Source: Meghimatium bilineatum
Lineage: Eukaryota; Mollusca; Gastropoda; Stylommatophora; Philomycidae
Direction: 5' to 3'
DNA: 64,000 nt
Assembly (NCBI GenBank): GCA_034231615.1
Contig: CM067316.1
Location: 28,730,214-28,794,213 of the forward strand
In this document: positions 10,390 through 19,619 of the stretch, one piece after another
Layout of the letters: each line of letters begins with the position of its first letter
Position numbering within the stretch: the first letter of the stretch is position 1
Made by a program: the position numbers and the translations under genes
Notes under the pieces: model-generated
The model's input: only the letters and a program-made list of their open reading frames with translations
What the model was told of the DNA's origin: nothing
The model's database searches: none

Positions 10390-10880
10390 AGCATAGGCCT
10401 GAGCAGACAAAAGCATATATAGACAGTCCAACAGGGACTTTTGTCAAGAAACACGTAACATACATGATACAAACACACAAAATTATTAAATTGTTGTATT
10501 ATAAAAACATGAAAGCGAAGTATGAAGAGTAAACAAAAGTGCCCAAGATAAGCTGGAGGCAATCGAGACCTCGTTTTTAAAAAGAGGATGAAAATTCCAC
10601 GGCAGCTAAGATAACTAATGTAGAAGTTTTCAGATATGCTGGAGTAAAACTACAAATTAATACAACAACTTTAAGTAGGCAATCATGATTATTATGGCAT
10701 ATGATTAAAAAAGGCCATAAACTGTAATATCTTGGTGTGCTAAAAACGAATATAACCATATACATTTTTATTGGCTCTCTATTTGAAGATATTCCATGTA
10801 GTTCAGTTTTTATGTTTCACCGTGTAAATTTCTCCAGTATGACTGCAACGAAGTTGTGAATTAATTTATGTAATATATAT
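10390..10880. other. No gene seen
   Basis: AT-rich DNA between two LINE fragments. I saw no coding or repeat signal beyond short A-runs. Confidence 0.55.
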
Positions 10881-10885
10881 TGCAT

Positions 10886-11155
10886 CTTAAGGAGGAGTAA
10901 TCTCTCCTACCCTCTTCCTAGTATTCATCAATGATATGGGAGAGAAACTGTCACATCATTATTCAAAGGCCCTTCATGCAGATGACTTTGCTGCCTGGAG
11001 TGCGGCAGGAAACCTATCCACTGCAAAAAACAGAATGCAGACCGCACTTGACACCCTAAGTGAATAGGCATCTGACTGGGAAGTCCAGATCAACCTCTCC
11101 AAAACTGTGACAACCATCTTCTCACTTTCAAACCACCAAGAAAAAGCAAATCTTA
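10886..11155 (+). pseudogene. LINE reverse-transcriptase palm fragment
   Basis: Reads GGVISPTLFLVFINDMGEKL, then KALHADDFAAWSAA (catalytic ADD box) and WEVQINLSKTVTTIFSLS. The SP.LF..FINDM and ADDFA.W words match the jockey/I-like lineages with a tryptophan after the ADD box. One in-frame stop lies near 11063. The fragment ends at a CA/TA microsatellite. Confidence 0.85.
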
Positions 11156-11159
11156 AAAT

Positions 11160-11231
11160 ACATACATACACACACACACACGCACGCACGCACGCACACA
11201 CACATATTTGTATGTATATATATATATATAT
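11160..11231. repeat. (CA)n, (GCAC)n and (TA)n microsatellite
   Basis: A run of CATA, CA and GCAC units followed by a TA run, separating two unrelated LINE fragments. Confidence 0.95.
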
Positions 11232-12297
11232 GGGTTTGATAGTCTTCATCGGTCTACATTATGGAATATTCTACAGCAATACGGTTTTCCTACTAAAATA
11301 ATCAATGTTATAAAGTCATTTTACACTAACTCACATTGTTGTGTTCAAACAAACACTGAGAAGTTAGAATGGTTCCAAGTTGTTACGGGCGTTAAACAGG
11401 GATGCATCATGTCCCCATTTCTTTTCTGCGTCGCTATTGATTGGGTCATGAGAAAGTGCACTGAAAATGAGCTGACAGGAATAAAATGGATTAATAATAC
11501 CTTTCTCGAAGATCTTGACTACGCAGATGAACTGGCCCTTTTGAGCGCAAACCACACAGATGCTCAATCTAAGCTTGACAATCTCCAACACTTCTCAAAT
11601 CATATAGGGTTGAAAATCAACACATCAAAAACTCATATACTAGATTTTACGAGATCCAACGACAACATAAAAATTCAAAATGTTCCATTATCAACAATTT
11701 TACATAGGCACCAATCTAGCATTGGATGGAGACTCATCAAAAGAAATTTTACACCGTATTGCCCTTGCAGCGGGTGCTTTCAATAAACTACGCAACATCT
11801 GGACGTCAAACACACTAAGAAACACCACAAAACTCAATTTGTTTAACTCCAACATCATCCCTATTCTATCATATGGGTGCGAAAGTTGGAAAGCCACAGA
11901 TAAGAGAATCGACTCCTTTGAAAACAAATGCCTACGTACCATTCTGAACGTTAAGTGGAGTGACTTTAAATCTAACACTACTATAAGAGAGGAAAGCAAA
12001 CAAACCTATATATCTTCCTTCATTAGACAAAGGCGTTGGACTTACATCGGCCATGTTCTCAGAATGAACAGCCTAAGAATTCCCCAGCAGTCACTATATT
12101 GGGTACCACCTGGAGTAAGAAGAAGAGGGAGACCTAGAGAAACTCTACGAAGAACCATTAATAGAGAACGCATGTCAATGAACCTAAACAACACGCAACA
12201 ATTGAAAGACCTGGCAACACAAAGGTAGAAATGGAAAGCTATGGTGTCTGCCCTATGCGCCGCCTATGGCCCTGGAGGAACATAACATAACATATAT
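11232..12297 (+). pseudogene. LINE reverse transcriptase, 5'-truncated (family of 38831-41010)
   Basis: This is the 3' 1.07 kb of an RNase H-less LINE. In order: FDSLHRSTLWNILQQYGFP, VVTGVKQGCIMSPFLF, the palm with LEDLDYADELALLSANHTDA (canonical YADD changed to YADE), GLKINTSKTHILDF, then after a frameshift near 11695 ALAAGAFNKLRNIW, SYGCESWKATDKRID, RRWTYIGHVLRMN and GVRRRGRPRETLRRTI. The 3' end carries GGCCCTGGAGGAACATAACA and short ATAAC repeats. It is about 90 percent identical at protein level to the longer minus-strand copy near 39-40 kb, by eye. Loss of the second catalytic aspartate alone would inactivate it. Confidence 0.92.
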
Positions 12298-13055
12298 ATG
12301 GGTGTATATATATGTATATCTGTTTTTATATTGGATATATATGTATGTATGTCTTGCTGTGTGTGTGGGCACCTATGCACATGTATTCGTCTGTATTCAC
12401 ATATGTGCTTTCATATCAGTATGTATTTATATGTATATGTTTAGATGTTTGTATGTATGTGTGCATGTATATTTAGGTATGTATGTTTATTCTTATGGAA
12501 TGTAAATATTTATATTTGTTTGGTTGTGTGATTGTATGTTGATGTGTATATTTTCATGTGAATCTATCCCACATGCTATCAATTCTCTGTCCTTTGCCCT
12601 TTTATCTCCCATCCATTACCCCATCATTCTTGGCATTGCGATTGTCTCCTTTCTTTATGTGTCCCCTGTCTTTGTTTTTTCCGCCGCATTATTCTTCTTG
12701 TACTTTGGGTTTTCATTTGTGTCATGTCCATTTCTATTGAACGCATTATTCTGCATCCAGTTGAAAGTACGCAGAGCCGCCATTTTGCAATGGTTTTTGC
12801 TTTAAAGCCATTGTCAAAGTCTTGATTGTTTTTTATACTGTGTTGTCTTAATTGGTTTTTGTTTTCTTGATAAAGGTCCCAATAAAACCGACACGTTGAT
12901 AATTGTCTTTGTTCTATGTTTTGCTGTTATTTCTGAATATTTTATATTGATAGTTATTTAGTAACCTGCATATTTTATTTAGTATTTACCTATTATTTGT
13001 CTGGTTACTGCGGCAATTCCATTTTGTCGGACATCGATATTTTGGTTATTTATAT
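12298..13055 (+). mobile_element. Non-autonomous element, left-truncated copy (relative of 52545-53854)
   Basis: From about 12298 the sequence is TATG-rich, then CTATCCCACATGCTATCAAT, GATAAAGGTCCCAATAAAAC, CGACACGTTGATAATTGTC and a terminal block TTTAGTATTTACCTATTATT, continuing through GTCTGGTTACTGCGGCAATT and CCATTTTGTCGGACATCGAT. The same blocks in the same order occur at 52740-53854, and the terminal block recurs inverted at the left end of that copy (52550-52650). The tail motif TAAAGGTCCC.....CC is of the kind seen at Penelope-like 3' ends, but no protein is encoded here. Confidence 0.7.
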
Positions 13056-13061
13056 TTAGCT

Positions 13062-13565
13062 TTGATGAAGAATTTCGTAAAAAACCATGGACCGAACTTC
13101 GCCAGCTTTCCGATACCTGCATGAAAAAATTGAAACAAAGATTAAAGGAGTTTTTGTGGGTCCTCAGATTCGAGAGCATTTAAAAGATGACCGGTTCAAC
13201 AACTTGCTAGGGTGATGCGAAACAAGCATGGAATGCTTTTCGCCTAGTTCCCATCAACTTTCTAGGTAATGTTGAGGTAGAAATGTACAAGGAAATAATA
13301 GATGACATGTTGATGACGTATCAGATACTCGACTGCAACATTTCTCTATAGATCCACTTCCTTCATTCCCATCTGGATTTCTTTACTGAGAACTGTGACA
13401 TCGTCAGTGATGAAAATGGCGAACTTTTTCATCACGATATCACAACAATGGACAATGATACCAGGGAAAATGGTTAAGCACAATGCTGGCTTACTATTGC
13501 TGGAAACTCCCCAGAGATGCTCCCAAACAGCTGTACAGGATACAGAAGAAGAAATATAAGAAATA
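13062..13565 (+). pseudogene. Fragment of an uncharacterised transposon-associated protein
   Basis: Broken frames read DEEFRKKPWTELRQLSDTCM, DAKQAWNAFRLVPINFLGNV, then IHFLHSHLDFFTENCDIVSD and ENGELFHHDITTMDN. The order F.GN ... H.LHSHLD.FP.N.G..SDE.GERFHQDI..ME matches a protein family that is widespread in arthropod and other invertebrate genomes and looks transposon-derived. I do not know its biochemical role. Several stops are present. Confidence 0.65.
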
Positions 13566-13920
13566 ATCTATGGCTTGATTTTTACAGATATTAACCGTTG
13601 CATTATTACTATTGACATGCATTTCGTGATGTAAACATTCATTTTTGCAGATTACAAAAAAAATTATAGCGAATTTTGAAATTTTGTTGTGATATTCGTG
13701 CTTAGCAGTTCAAAATTAATTAGAAATGACTAATATAATTTCATTAACATAACTTTTGTAAAACGCAGCAAATGCTACACAAGTGCCTATGTCACCCAGA
13801 CCCAGTCTGTCACATTTTCTAAAGCCTCCTTCACAAATGAGGAGAGCTTCACGTGTCTGTCCCGCAACGTCATCTATGCCATCATATGCAAGCATTGCGC
13901 TATGACATATAAACTTGAAG
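13566..13920. other. Flank of the LTR element, short minus-strand open frame
   Basis: The minus strand is open from 13917 to 13719 (about 66 codons, with AMLAYDGIDDVAGQTREALL) and continues into the inserted LTR. Its codons look less biased than typical coding DNA. It may be a remnant interrupted by the LTR element, since the sequence on the far side of that element (18863-19075) is also open on the minus strand, but I could not connect the two. Confidence 0.3.
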
Positions 13921-15129
13921 TGTAACAGTATATTCAATCTATTATCTATGATCTGCTGTGTGATCAACAAGTCTAACCATGTAGATCTCTTCTGGCATCA
14001 ATAAATACAGAGGCACTTCTTGTTACAGAAACAAAATGTCGTTTAATATAAACCTCAAACCAATGACACAAATCAATATTAAACTCTGGAGTAATTGATA
14101 TCTCCGAGACGTATAATATATCACCAATATAAAATATACAATGTCAAGATATTCATAAACTGATCTAGCACTTCCAGGAATTATAGGCACACGTTATAAT
14201 ATGAGCTTAATGAGATTATAGACTATCTCGTTATTCTACTATTTATCTCACTTCGCTCGACTATCTTCCTTTCTATTTCAAATCGGACTGACACAGATCA
14301 ATATTAAGTTCTGGAGTAATTAATATCTCCGTGACGTATGATACATCACCAATACAAAATGCTAAGGTTTCACAAACTACTCTAGCACATCCAGGAATTT
14401 GGCGCACGTTATAATATAAGCTTAATGAGAGTATAGACTATCTCATTATTCTACTATTAATCTCACTTTTGCTCGACTATCTTTCTTTCTATTTCAAGTC
14501 GGACCGACCTTCTACCAAGACTGCAGCTCTCTGCCTGTCTGTTTGCCAAACTAACTAGGACTTGTCTCTCCGGGGAGACAAGTACTCTGTCGACTGTGTC
14601 CGGGGACTCCGTGGGACACTCTGCTCCTGGAGACCGTCTCGCTCGGCAGTCGATAATGCAATCCTTCTTCCTCCTCCACTCCTAAGTTTCTCCAAACTTC
14701 CAGAAACTTCCAACCAATCAAAAGCTTTCATTTCCCCAGAGGAAAAGCTCTGGCCAATCAGAAATTGATCCTTCTGGTTACAATAAACCCACGTTGCCTC
14801 AGACCAACCAGGAAGCTTCTACCTGGTATGATTCCCGTCTGTCTATTATCTGACATGTTCTTAGGTAAACAAACGTTGCACTTGATCATAGCTTGACACG
14901 TTCCTATAAAAACACACGTTTGTGTTTAATCGTCGCTTGACGCGTTCTTAGATAAACACACCTTTGCATGGTGTGCCACTAGCATCCATAGTGACAACAT
15001 TTACACAAGAGCAAAACATTCAATGTGTTGCATTTCACGCCGTCCATCTTTTGCTATATGTGAAGTGTTCTCACTTCTTACTGTGAAACTCCCTGCATGT
15101 GAAGGGTTCTGCAACCAGATACTATCACA
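13921..15129 (-). repeat. Left LTR (3' LTR of the minus-strand element)
   Basis: 1,209 bp, TG...CA on either strand. It matches 17630-18831 almost base for base. It contains its own internal tandem duplication of about 220 bp (14062-14286 and 14287-14506). Confidence 0.95.
14062..14506. repeat. Diverged tandem duplication inside the LTR
   Basis: Two units of about 225 and 220 bp share ATCAATATTAA, CTGGAGTAATT.ATATCTCC, CCAGGAATT, CACGTTATAATAT and a closing CTATTTCAA.TCGGAC. They have diverged well beyond the LTR-LTR divergence, so the duplication predates this insertion. The same pair is in the right LTR at 17764-18208. In minus orientation it falls in the second half of the LTR. Confidence 0.9.
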
Positions 15130-15143
15130 CTCGCCCCCTTGTC
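15130..15143 (-). other. Polypurine tract
   Basis: On the minus strand the sequence GACAAGGGGGCGAG runs directly into the LTR start TGTGATAG. A purine-rich tract at this place is the expected primer for plus-strand DNA synthesis. Confidence 0.7.
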
Positions 15144-15370
15144 ACAAAAAAAACTTTATGCGGCTTTGTGTCGAGGCGAATCTAAGTCTATACTTAATTC
15201 TGCTGAGGCGGAAGGCCAAGCATACATTTTTCCGGATATAATAATTGAAAAACATTGACCCCTCCAACCATTCTGTCTTTTATCAAGCTACAACTTTGTA
15301 TCAACTATGTACATTTAATGGGACGTTATGTACAAACTACCTAAAAAAACCACTATCGCCATCTTTCCGG

Positions 15371-16174
15371 TTAGTTCTGTTTCATATGATCTATACCTAG
15401 AACGATCTGGCGAGCTAATCTGAACGCTGCCTCATTCCTCGGTTTTTTTTTTCTTACCGCCTGTATCGTAGGTTGGGTATTTATGGTGTCTGCAACGTCG
15501 TTTCGTTGTCTACTCGCGGCCCGAGTGTTCCGGAAAGCTGCGTCCTCCGTTCTGTCTGCCGCAGGCTGAGGTGGTGCCACCGCTTCAACTGTCTCACTCT
15601 GAGTCCTGGGTTCCGTCTCAGTGCTATCGTGCGACTCGCACTCGATTGTATCCGTGTAGTTATCCGCTGCGATTTCGTCGTCATCAATGTCGTGGTCTGA
15701 TGCGCTGTCGTCCTCGTTCTCTTCGAGCCTTTCCGACGTCACCTCTTCCAGGTGTTCTTCCGTGGCTGGCTCGTCCGGAACCCTGGGCTCTGATCTCGGC
15801 TCCTGAATCTCTTCAGAATGTTCTCTTGCTACCTCACTCAGAGACCTCAACTCTGACTGAAGCACGGCCGTTAGCCTCTCTGCTGTCTGTATCTCGTTGT
15901 CAGACTTCCATTTGTCTGTCTTGCAGGCTTCTAACTCCTTCAAGATTTCTATAGGTCGCTCTGTGCGAACCGGGTTCTCTTTATTGCTCGGGCGGACTCT
16001 TAAGGCATTTACTCGCCAGTTTCCTCTATCTATCTCTCGCCGCCTCGAGGAGGAGAAATTAGCCTTACTGTCGCCCCTGTTCTGTTTCGCAAATGTCCGA
16101 CTGGGTATTTCGTTCGTCCTGGTTCCTCTCGTGTGCCCGTTCCTGGCTACAACTACCCTTTTCTGTATGGTCAT
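15371..16174 (-). CDS. Second ORF of the LTR element: acidic, disordered 267-aa protein
   Basis: An uninterrupted minus-strand ORF overlapping the end of the gag frame by 110 bp in another frame. Residues 1-60 are basic (SSRRREIDRGNWR), residues 80-110 look helical (AERLTAVLQSELRSLSEVAR), residues 115-185 are strongly acidic (EEHLEEVTSERLEENEDD, DHDIDDDEIAADNY), and the C-terminus is basic again (AVRKKKPRNEAAFRLARQI). There is no zinc knuckle, DTG protease, or reverse-transcriptase motif. It could be the 3' part of gag reached by a frameshift, or a separate accessory protein. The function is unknown. Its intactness within a recent insertion argues that it is real coding sequence. Confidence 0.6.
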   Translation of the reverse strand: MTIQKRVVVARNGHTRGTRTNEIPSRTFAKQNRGDSKANFSSSRRREIDRGNWRVNALRVRPSNKENPVRTERPIEILKELEACKTDKWKSDNEIQTAERLTAVLQSELRSLSEVAREHSEEIQEPRSEPRVPDEPATEEHLEEVTSERLEENEDDSASDHDIDDDEIAADNYTDTIECESHDSTETEPRTQSETVEAVAPPQPAADRTEDAAFRNTRAASRQRNDVADTINTQPTIQAVRKKKPRNEAAFRLARQIVLGIDHMKQN

Positions 16175-16903
16175 ATCCTGACCCCTCTGTTCCCTCCTGA
16201 CCCGCTCCTATCCGTTCAACCTCCTGTTCTCTTCTTGTGGGTACTGTGTCTTGGGCTACTATATCGAATTCCCTTTTCTGGGGCTCCGTGCCCAACCTGA
16301 ATTCGATCCACTTAATAGTGCGCTCCTTAGTCTGTGCTAAACAGAGAGCATCGTCTAGCGTGCTGGGATCGGTTTGAATGAGGTGACGTTTAATTGCTCC
16401 TGGCAGCAACCCTTCTACAAAATAATGCAGAAGTATTCTCCCTACACCTCCTTCCTTCATTTCCTGGGGGAAAGCTTCTTCTGCCAGACGCGACAGTCTG
16501 TCTCCGAAAGCTTCTACTGTTTCAACTACATTTTGTCTAACCTTTGTTAGCATTACCAGCGCATGCGCGGATCCAGAGAATCCACCATATCTCCGTTCTA
16601 ATCCCGCCTGGAAGTCCTTCCTGGATTCTGCGGGTACTCTCTCTATCCTGAGCCTAATCGTCTCTGCTACTAGACCGTTGCTAGATTTCAGAGCTAACAA
16701 TTTCTTGTTATATTCTTGGCTCTTGTCAACAACGCGCACTTTTCTATATCTGCTATCCAGCTCTTGAAGTGCGCTTCGTTCCCTGAGAACGGCGTAATAA
16801 CGGTAGCCGAGCCTTGCCATCTTAAGACTTGTATTAATTCGCGAAGCTCAGACTTCTCTACTTCTTCTTTGCTGACTACTGGGGCTAAGGCCTTTTGTTC
16901 CAT
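16065..16903 (-). CDS. Gag-like protein of the LTR element (frame change near 16735)
   Basis: Two overlapping minus-strand frames together give a Gag-like protein. The first (from 16903) reads LRELIQVLRWQGSA and ITPFSGNEAHFKSWIADIEK, the usual start of a Gypsy-type capsid region (FSG....F..W...). After a frame change near 16735 the second continues with SQEYNKKLLALKSSNGLVAE, DFQAGLERRYGGFS, VETVEAFGDRLSRLAEEAFP and YFVEGLLPGAIKRHLIQTDP, matching the retrotransposon gag (capsid helical) fold. A CCHC knuckle is not visible before the frame ends at 16065. The product would form the particle that packages element RNA. Whether the frame change is a mutation or programmed cannot be told from one copy. 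Confidence 0.8.
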
Positions 16904-17611
16904 TTTCTCCCAACACTTCTTTTATGAGTTTCTCGTTACTAGCTCCGTAACGTTCTCTCAACTCTACTATTAACCCTGGATAGCCTTAATCTGCCTACCG
17001 CTAATCTATGTGTGAACAACAATCCTACTTGAGTTATATTATCAAATTGACATATATATATATATAAATGCATGAAACCAATATGTCAAGTATCTAATTA
17101 TCTCCTCTGTGGAATGATATTTATAAACTCAATATATCTCTGTGGAATGAACATTACTTATGAATTCGATATTTCCTTTGTGGGATGGTATTTATAAATT
17201 CAATATCTAATTAATTGTTAACTTCACTATTAATGTTTCAACACCAAAACAAATGTTCATTTCTCTCAGTCGTCCTGGTCCTGTCGGGGAATTTATGAAT
17301 TTAGCTATAGTCTCCACATAGTAATAGATTGTTCGTAAAGTATACAACAATTGTTCACTTCTCTCTGTTCTGTGATAATTAGTTAGCAAGACATACTCAC
17401 ATCCATGTCCGTTTGTTCCTTGAAATTTTACTAATTGCACACGCACTGATTACTTAAACGAACAGGTAACTGAAATTCACGACAGCTCGTGTCGTAACTT
17501 TGAAAAATATAAATTTAACACACCGATTTTCTCTTTGAACTTCTGTGTTTCGGTATAATTGGCCTTCGTGGTGATCAAATATAGGGTAGCACTTCGTGTT
17601 GGCCGGGAACT
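16904..17611 (-). other. 5' untranslated leader of the LTR element
   Basis: About 700 bp between primer-binding site and gag, AT-rich, with short repeated words around 17100-17200 (TCTGTGGAATGA, TTTATAAATTCAATAT). No ORF of note. A leader of this length would be expected to hold the packaging signal. Confidence 0.6.
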
Positions 17612-17629
17612 TCCTGGTCACGGCACCAG
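17612..17629 (-). other. Primer-binding site
   Basis: Directly after the 5' LTR (minus orientation) comes TGGTGCCGTGACCAGGAAG, whose TGG start pairs with the CCA end of a tRNA. The specific tRNA was not identified. Confidence 0.7.
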
Positions 17630-18831
17630 TGTAACAGTATATTCAATCTATTATCTACTGTGTGATCAACAAGTCTAACCATGTAGATCTCTTCTGGCAT
17701 CAATAAATACAGAGGCACTTCTTGTTACAGAAACAAAATGTCGTTTAATATAAACCTCAAACCAATGACACAAATCAATATTAAACTCTGGAGTAATTGA
17801 TATCTCCGAGACGTATAATATATCACCAATATAAAATATACAATGTCAAGATATTCATAAACTGATCTAGCACTTCCAGGAATTATAGGCACACGTTATA
17901 ATATGAGCTTAATGAGATTATAGACTATCTCGTTATTCTACTATTTATCTCACTTCGCTCGACTATCTTCCTTTCTATTTCAAATCGGACTGACACAGAT
18001 CAATATTAAGTTCTGGAGTAATTAATATCTCCGTGACGTATGATACATCACCAATACAAAATGCTAAGGTTTCACAAACTACTCTAGCACATCCAGGAAT
18101 TTGGCGCACGTTATAATATAAGCTTAATGAGAGTATAGACTATCTCATTATTCTACTATTAATTTCACTTTTGCTCGACTATCTTTCTTTCTATTTCAAG
18201 TCGGACCGACCTTCTACCAAGACTGCAGCTCTCTGCCTGTCTGTTTGCCAAACTAACTAGGACTTGTCTCTCCGGGGAGACAAGTACTCTGTCGACTGTG
18301 TCCGGGGACTCCGTGGGACACTCTGCTCCTGGAGACCGTCTCGCTCGGCAGTCGATAATGCAATCCTTCTTCCTCCTCCACTCCTAAGTTTCTCCAAACT
18401 TCCAGAAACTTCCAACCAATCAAAAGCTTTCATTTCCCCAGAGGAAAAGCTCTGGCCAATCAGAAATTGATCCTTCTGGTTACAATAAACCCACGTTGCC
18501 TCAGACCAACCAGGAAGCTTCTACCTGGTATGATTCCCGTCTGTCTATTATCTGACATGTTCTTAGGTAAACAAACGTTGCACTTGATCATAGCTTGACA
18601 CGTTCCTATAAAAACACACGTTTGTGTTTAATCGTCGCTTGACGCGTTCTTAGATAAACACACCTTTGCATGGTGTGCCACTAGCATCCATAGTGACAAC
18701 ATTTACACAAGAGCAAAACATTCAATGTGTTGCATTTCACGCCGTCCATCTTTTGCTATATGTGAAGGGTTCTCACTTCTTACTGTGAAACTCCCTGCCT
18801 GTGAAGGGTTCTGCAACCAGATACTATCACA
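17630..18831 (-). repeat. Right LTR (5' LTR of the minus-strand element)
   Basis: 1,202 bp, the partner of 13921-15129. Differences seen by eye are a 7-bp indel near the start, a C/T near 18163, and G/T and C/A changes near 18768 and 18799. Confidence 0.95.
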
Positions 18832-18862
18832 GAAGCACTATGCAATTAACATCTGTATAGCA

Positions 18863-19075
18863 TTAAAAAAACATTTGTGTTATCTTGTAGACGTTCACTT
18901 CAATGGCATGGGCCATCGGGACGTCCAGGACATTCAGGTTATGGCCATTAAGTCGTGCTTCTCTGACGACTAGACCCGTCTTGCGTTTAAGAACCGCTAC
19001 ATTTACCAACACGGCACTCTTAAACATTACGTCATCAATGAGCGCCTTTCTCATGTATGATTCTAGTTGTTCCAT
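18863..19075 (-). CDS. Short open frame, unrecognised
   Basis: A 70-codon minus-strand ORF beginning MEQLESYMRKALIDD and containing SAVLVNVAVLKRKTGLVV and HNLNVLDVPMAHAIEV. The composition is protein-like: alternating hydrophobic residues, no low complexity and no stop. It ends at TAA shortly after VYKITQMFF, 30 bp before the LTR insertion. I do not recognise the family. It could be an exon of a host gene, with a splice donor not clearly visible, or an unknown transposon protein. The LTR element lies immediately downstream of it. Confidence 0.35.
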   Translation of the reverse strand: MEQLESYMRKALIDDVMFKSAVLVNVAVLKRKTGLVVREARLNGHNLNVLDVPMAHAIEVNVYKITQMFF

Positions 19076-19339
19076 AGTTTGTTTTGTGTCACATGTATGT
19101 AGTCATTTTTGTTATTTCTTGTCCGGTGTCGTGTCACCTCTTCCGGTCAATCTACATTACACAAGCAAATGTGAACGTCCATAATCCTTACTATCATTTT
19201 TTTGGTGTATGTTTTAGTTTTATTTTAATTTTTATTTTGATAAATGCCTTTTGGTCGAACCGTCGATTTGTGTGTGTTATTACGTGAATTTTTAGTGATT
19301 AGAAAAACGTTATTACCCTATTCCTAGATTTACTATATA

Positions 19340-19440
19340 AATCTACAGGCAGCGGATCGCAATGCATGGAGAATCAAAACCTCTGCCTTGTGTGCCGCCT
19401 GCGGCACGAAAGGAACAAACTAAAACTAAACTGGTATAAA
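19340..19440 (+). pseudogene. LINE 3' end
   Basis: The last coding words are ADRNAWRIKTSALCAACGTK, followed by GGAACAAACTAAAACTAAAC. The pattern DR.AWR....ALCA..G..G is the extreme C-terminus of the LINE family also seen at 33960-34030. Only this tip remains. Confidence 0.7.
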
Positions 19441-19441
19441 A

Positions 19442-19476
19442 ACACGGAGATGGTTCTAATTGAACCATCTCCGTGT
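19442..19476. repeat. Perfect 15-bp hairpin
   Basis: ACACGGAGATGGTTC, a 5-base loop TAATT, then GAACCATCTCCGTGT. It sits immediately after a LINE 3' end. It is not followed by a T-run and this is a eukaryote, so it is not a bacterial-type terminator. Confidence 0.95.
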
Positions 19477-19619
19477 ACCAGAAACAACGAGAAAGAAAAA
19501 TAAACAACATTTAGGCCCTATGTTTTAAGTTACCTAGGTGCGCACCAAAAACCTACGCATATTTGATAGACAGAACTAGAGACAGAACAAGGTAAGAGAA
19601 ATATTAAAAGAAAAGGAAT

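Larger units (their letters stand above)
13921..18831 (-). mobile_element. LTR retrotransposon with gag and a second ORF but no pol
   Basis: A complete provirus-like insertion of 4.9 kb in minus orientation. Two 1.2-kb direct LTRs begin TGTAACAG (plus strand) and end ATCACA, and differ by only about three substitutions and one 7-bp indel, so the insertion is recent. A 4-bp target duplication, GAAG, flanks it (13917-13920 and 18832-18835). A primer-binding site follows the right LTR and a purine tract precedes the left LTR in minus orientation. The 2.5-kb interior holds gag-like ORFs and an acidic ORF but no protease, reverse transcriptase, RNase H or integrase. It must rely on enzymes from another element. 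Confidence 0.92.

Noticed and set aside
12266..12805. Two membrane-protein-like frames (79 and 93 codons)
   Set aside because: Hydrophobic, T-rich translations of TATG repeats and of the non-autonomous element; the homologous stretch at 53.2-53.5 kb has different frames.
15473..16181. Plus-strand open frames of 75-127 codons
   Set aside because: They are antisense to the intact acidic ORF and gag of the minus-strand LTR element.
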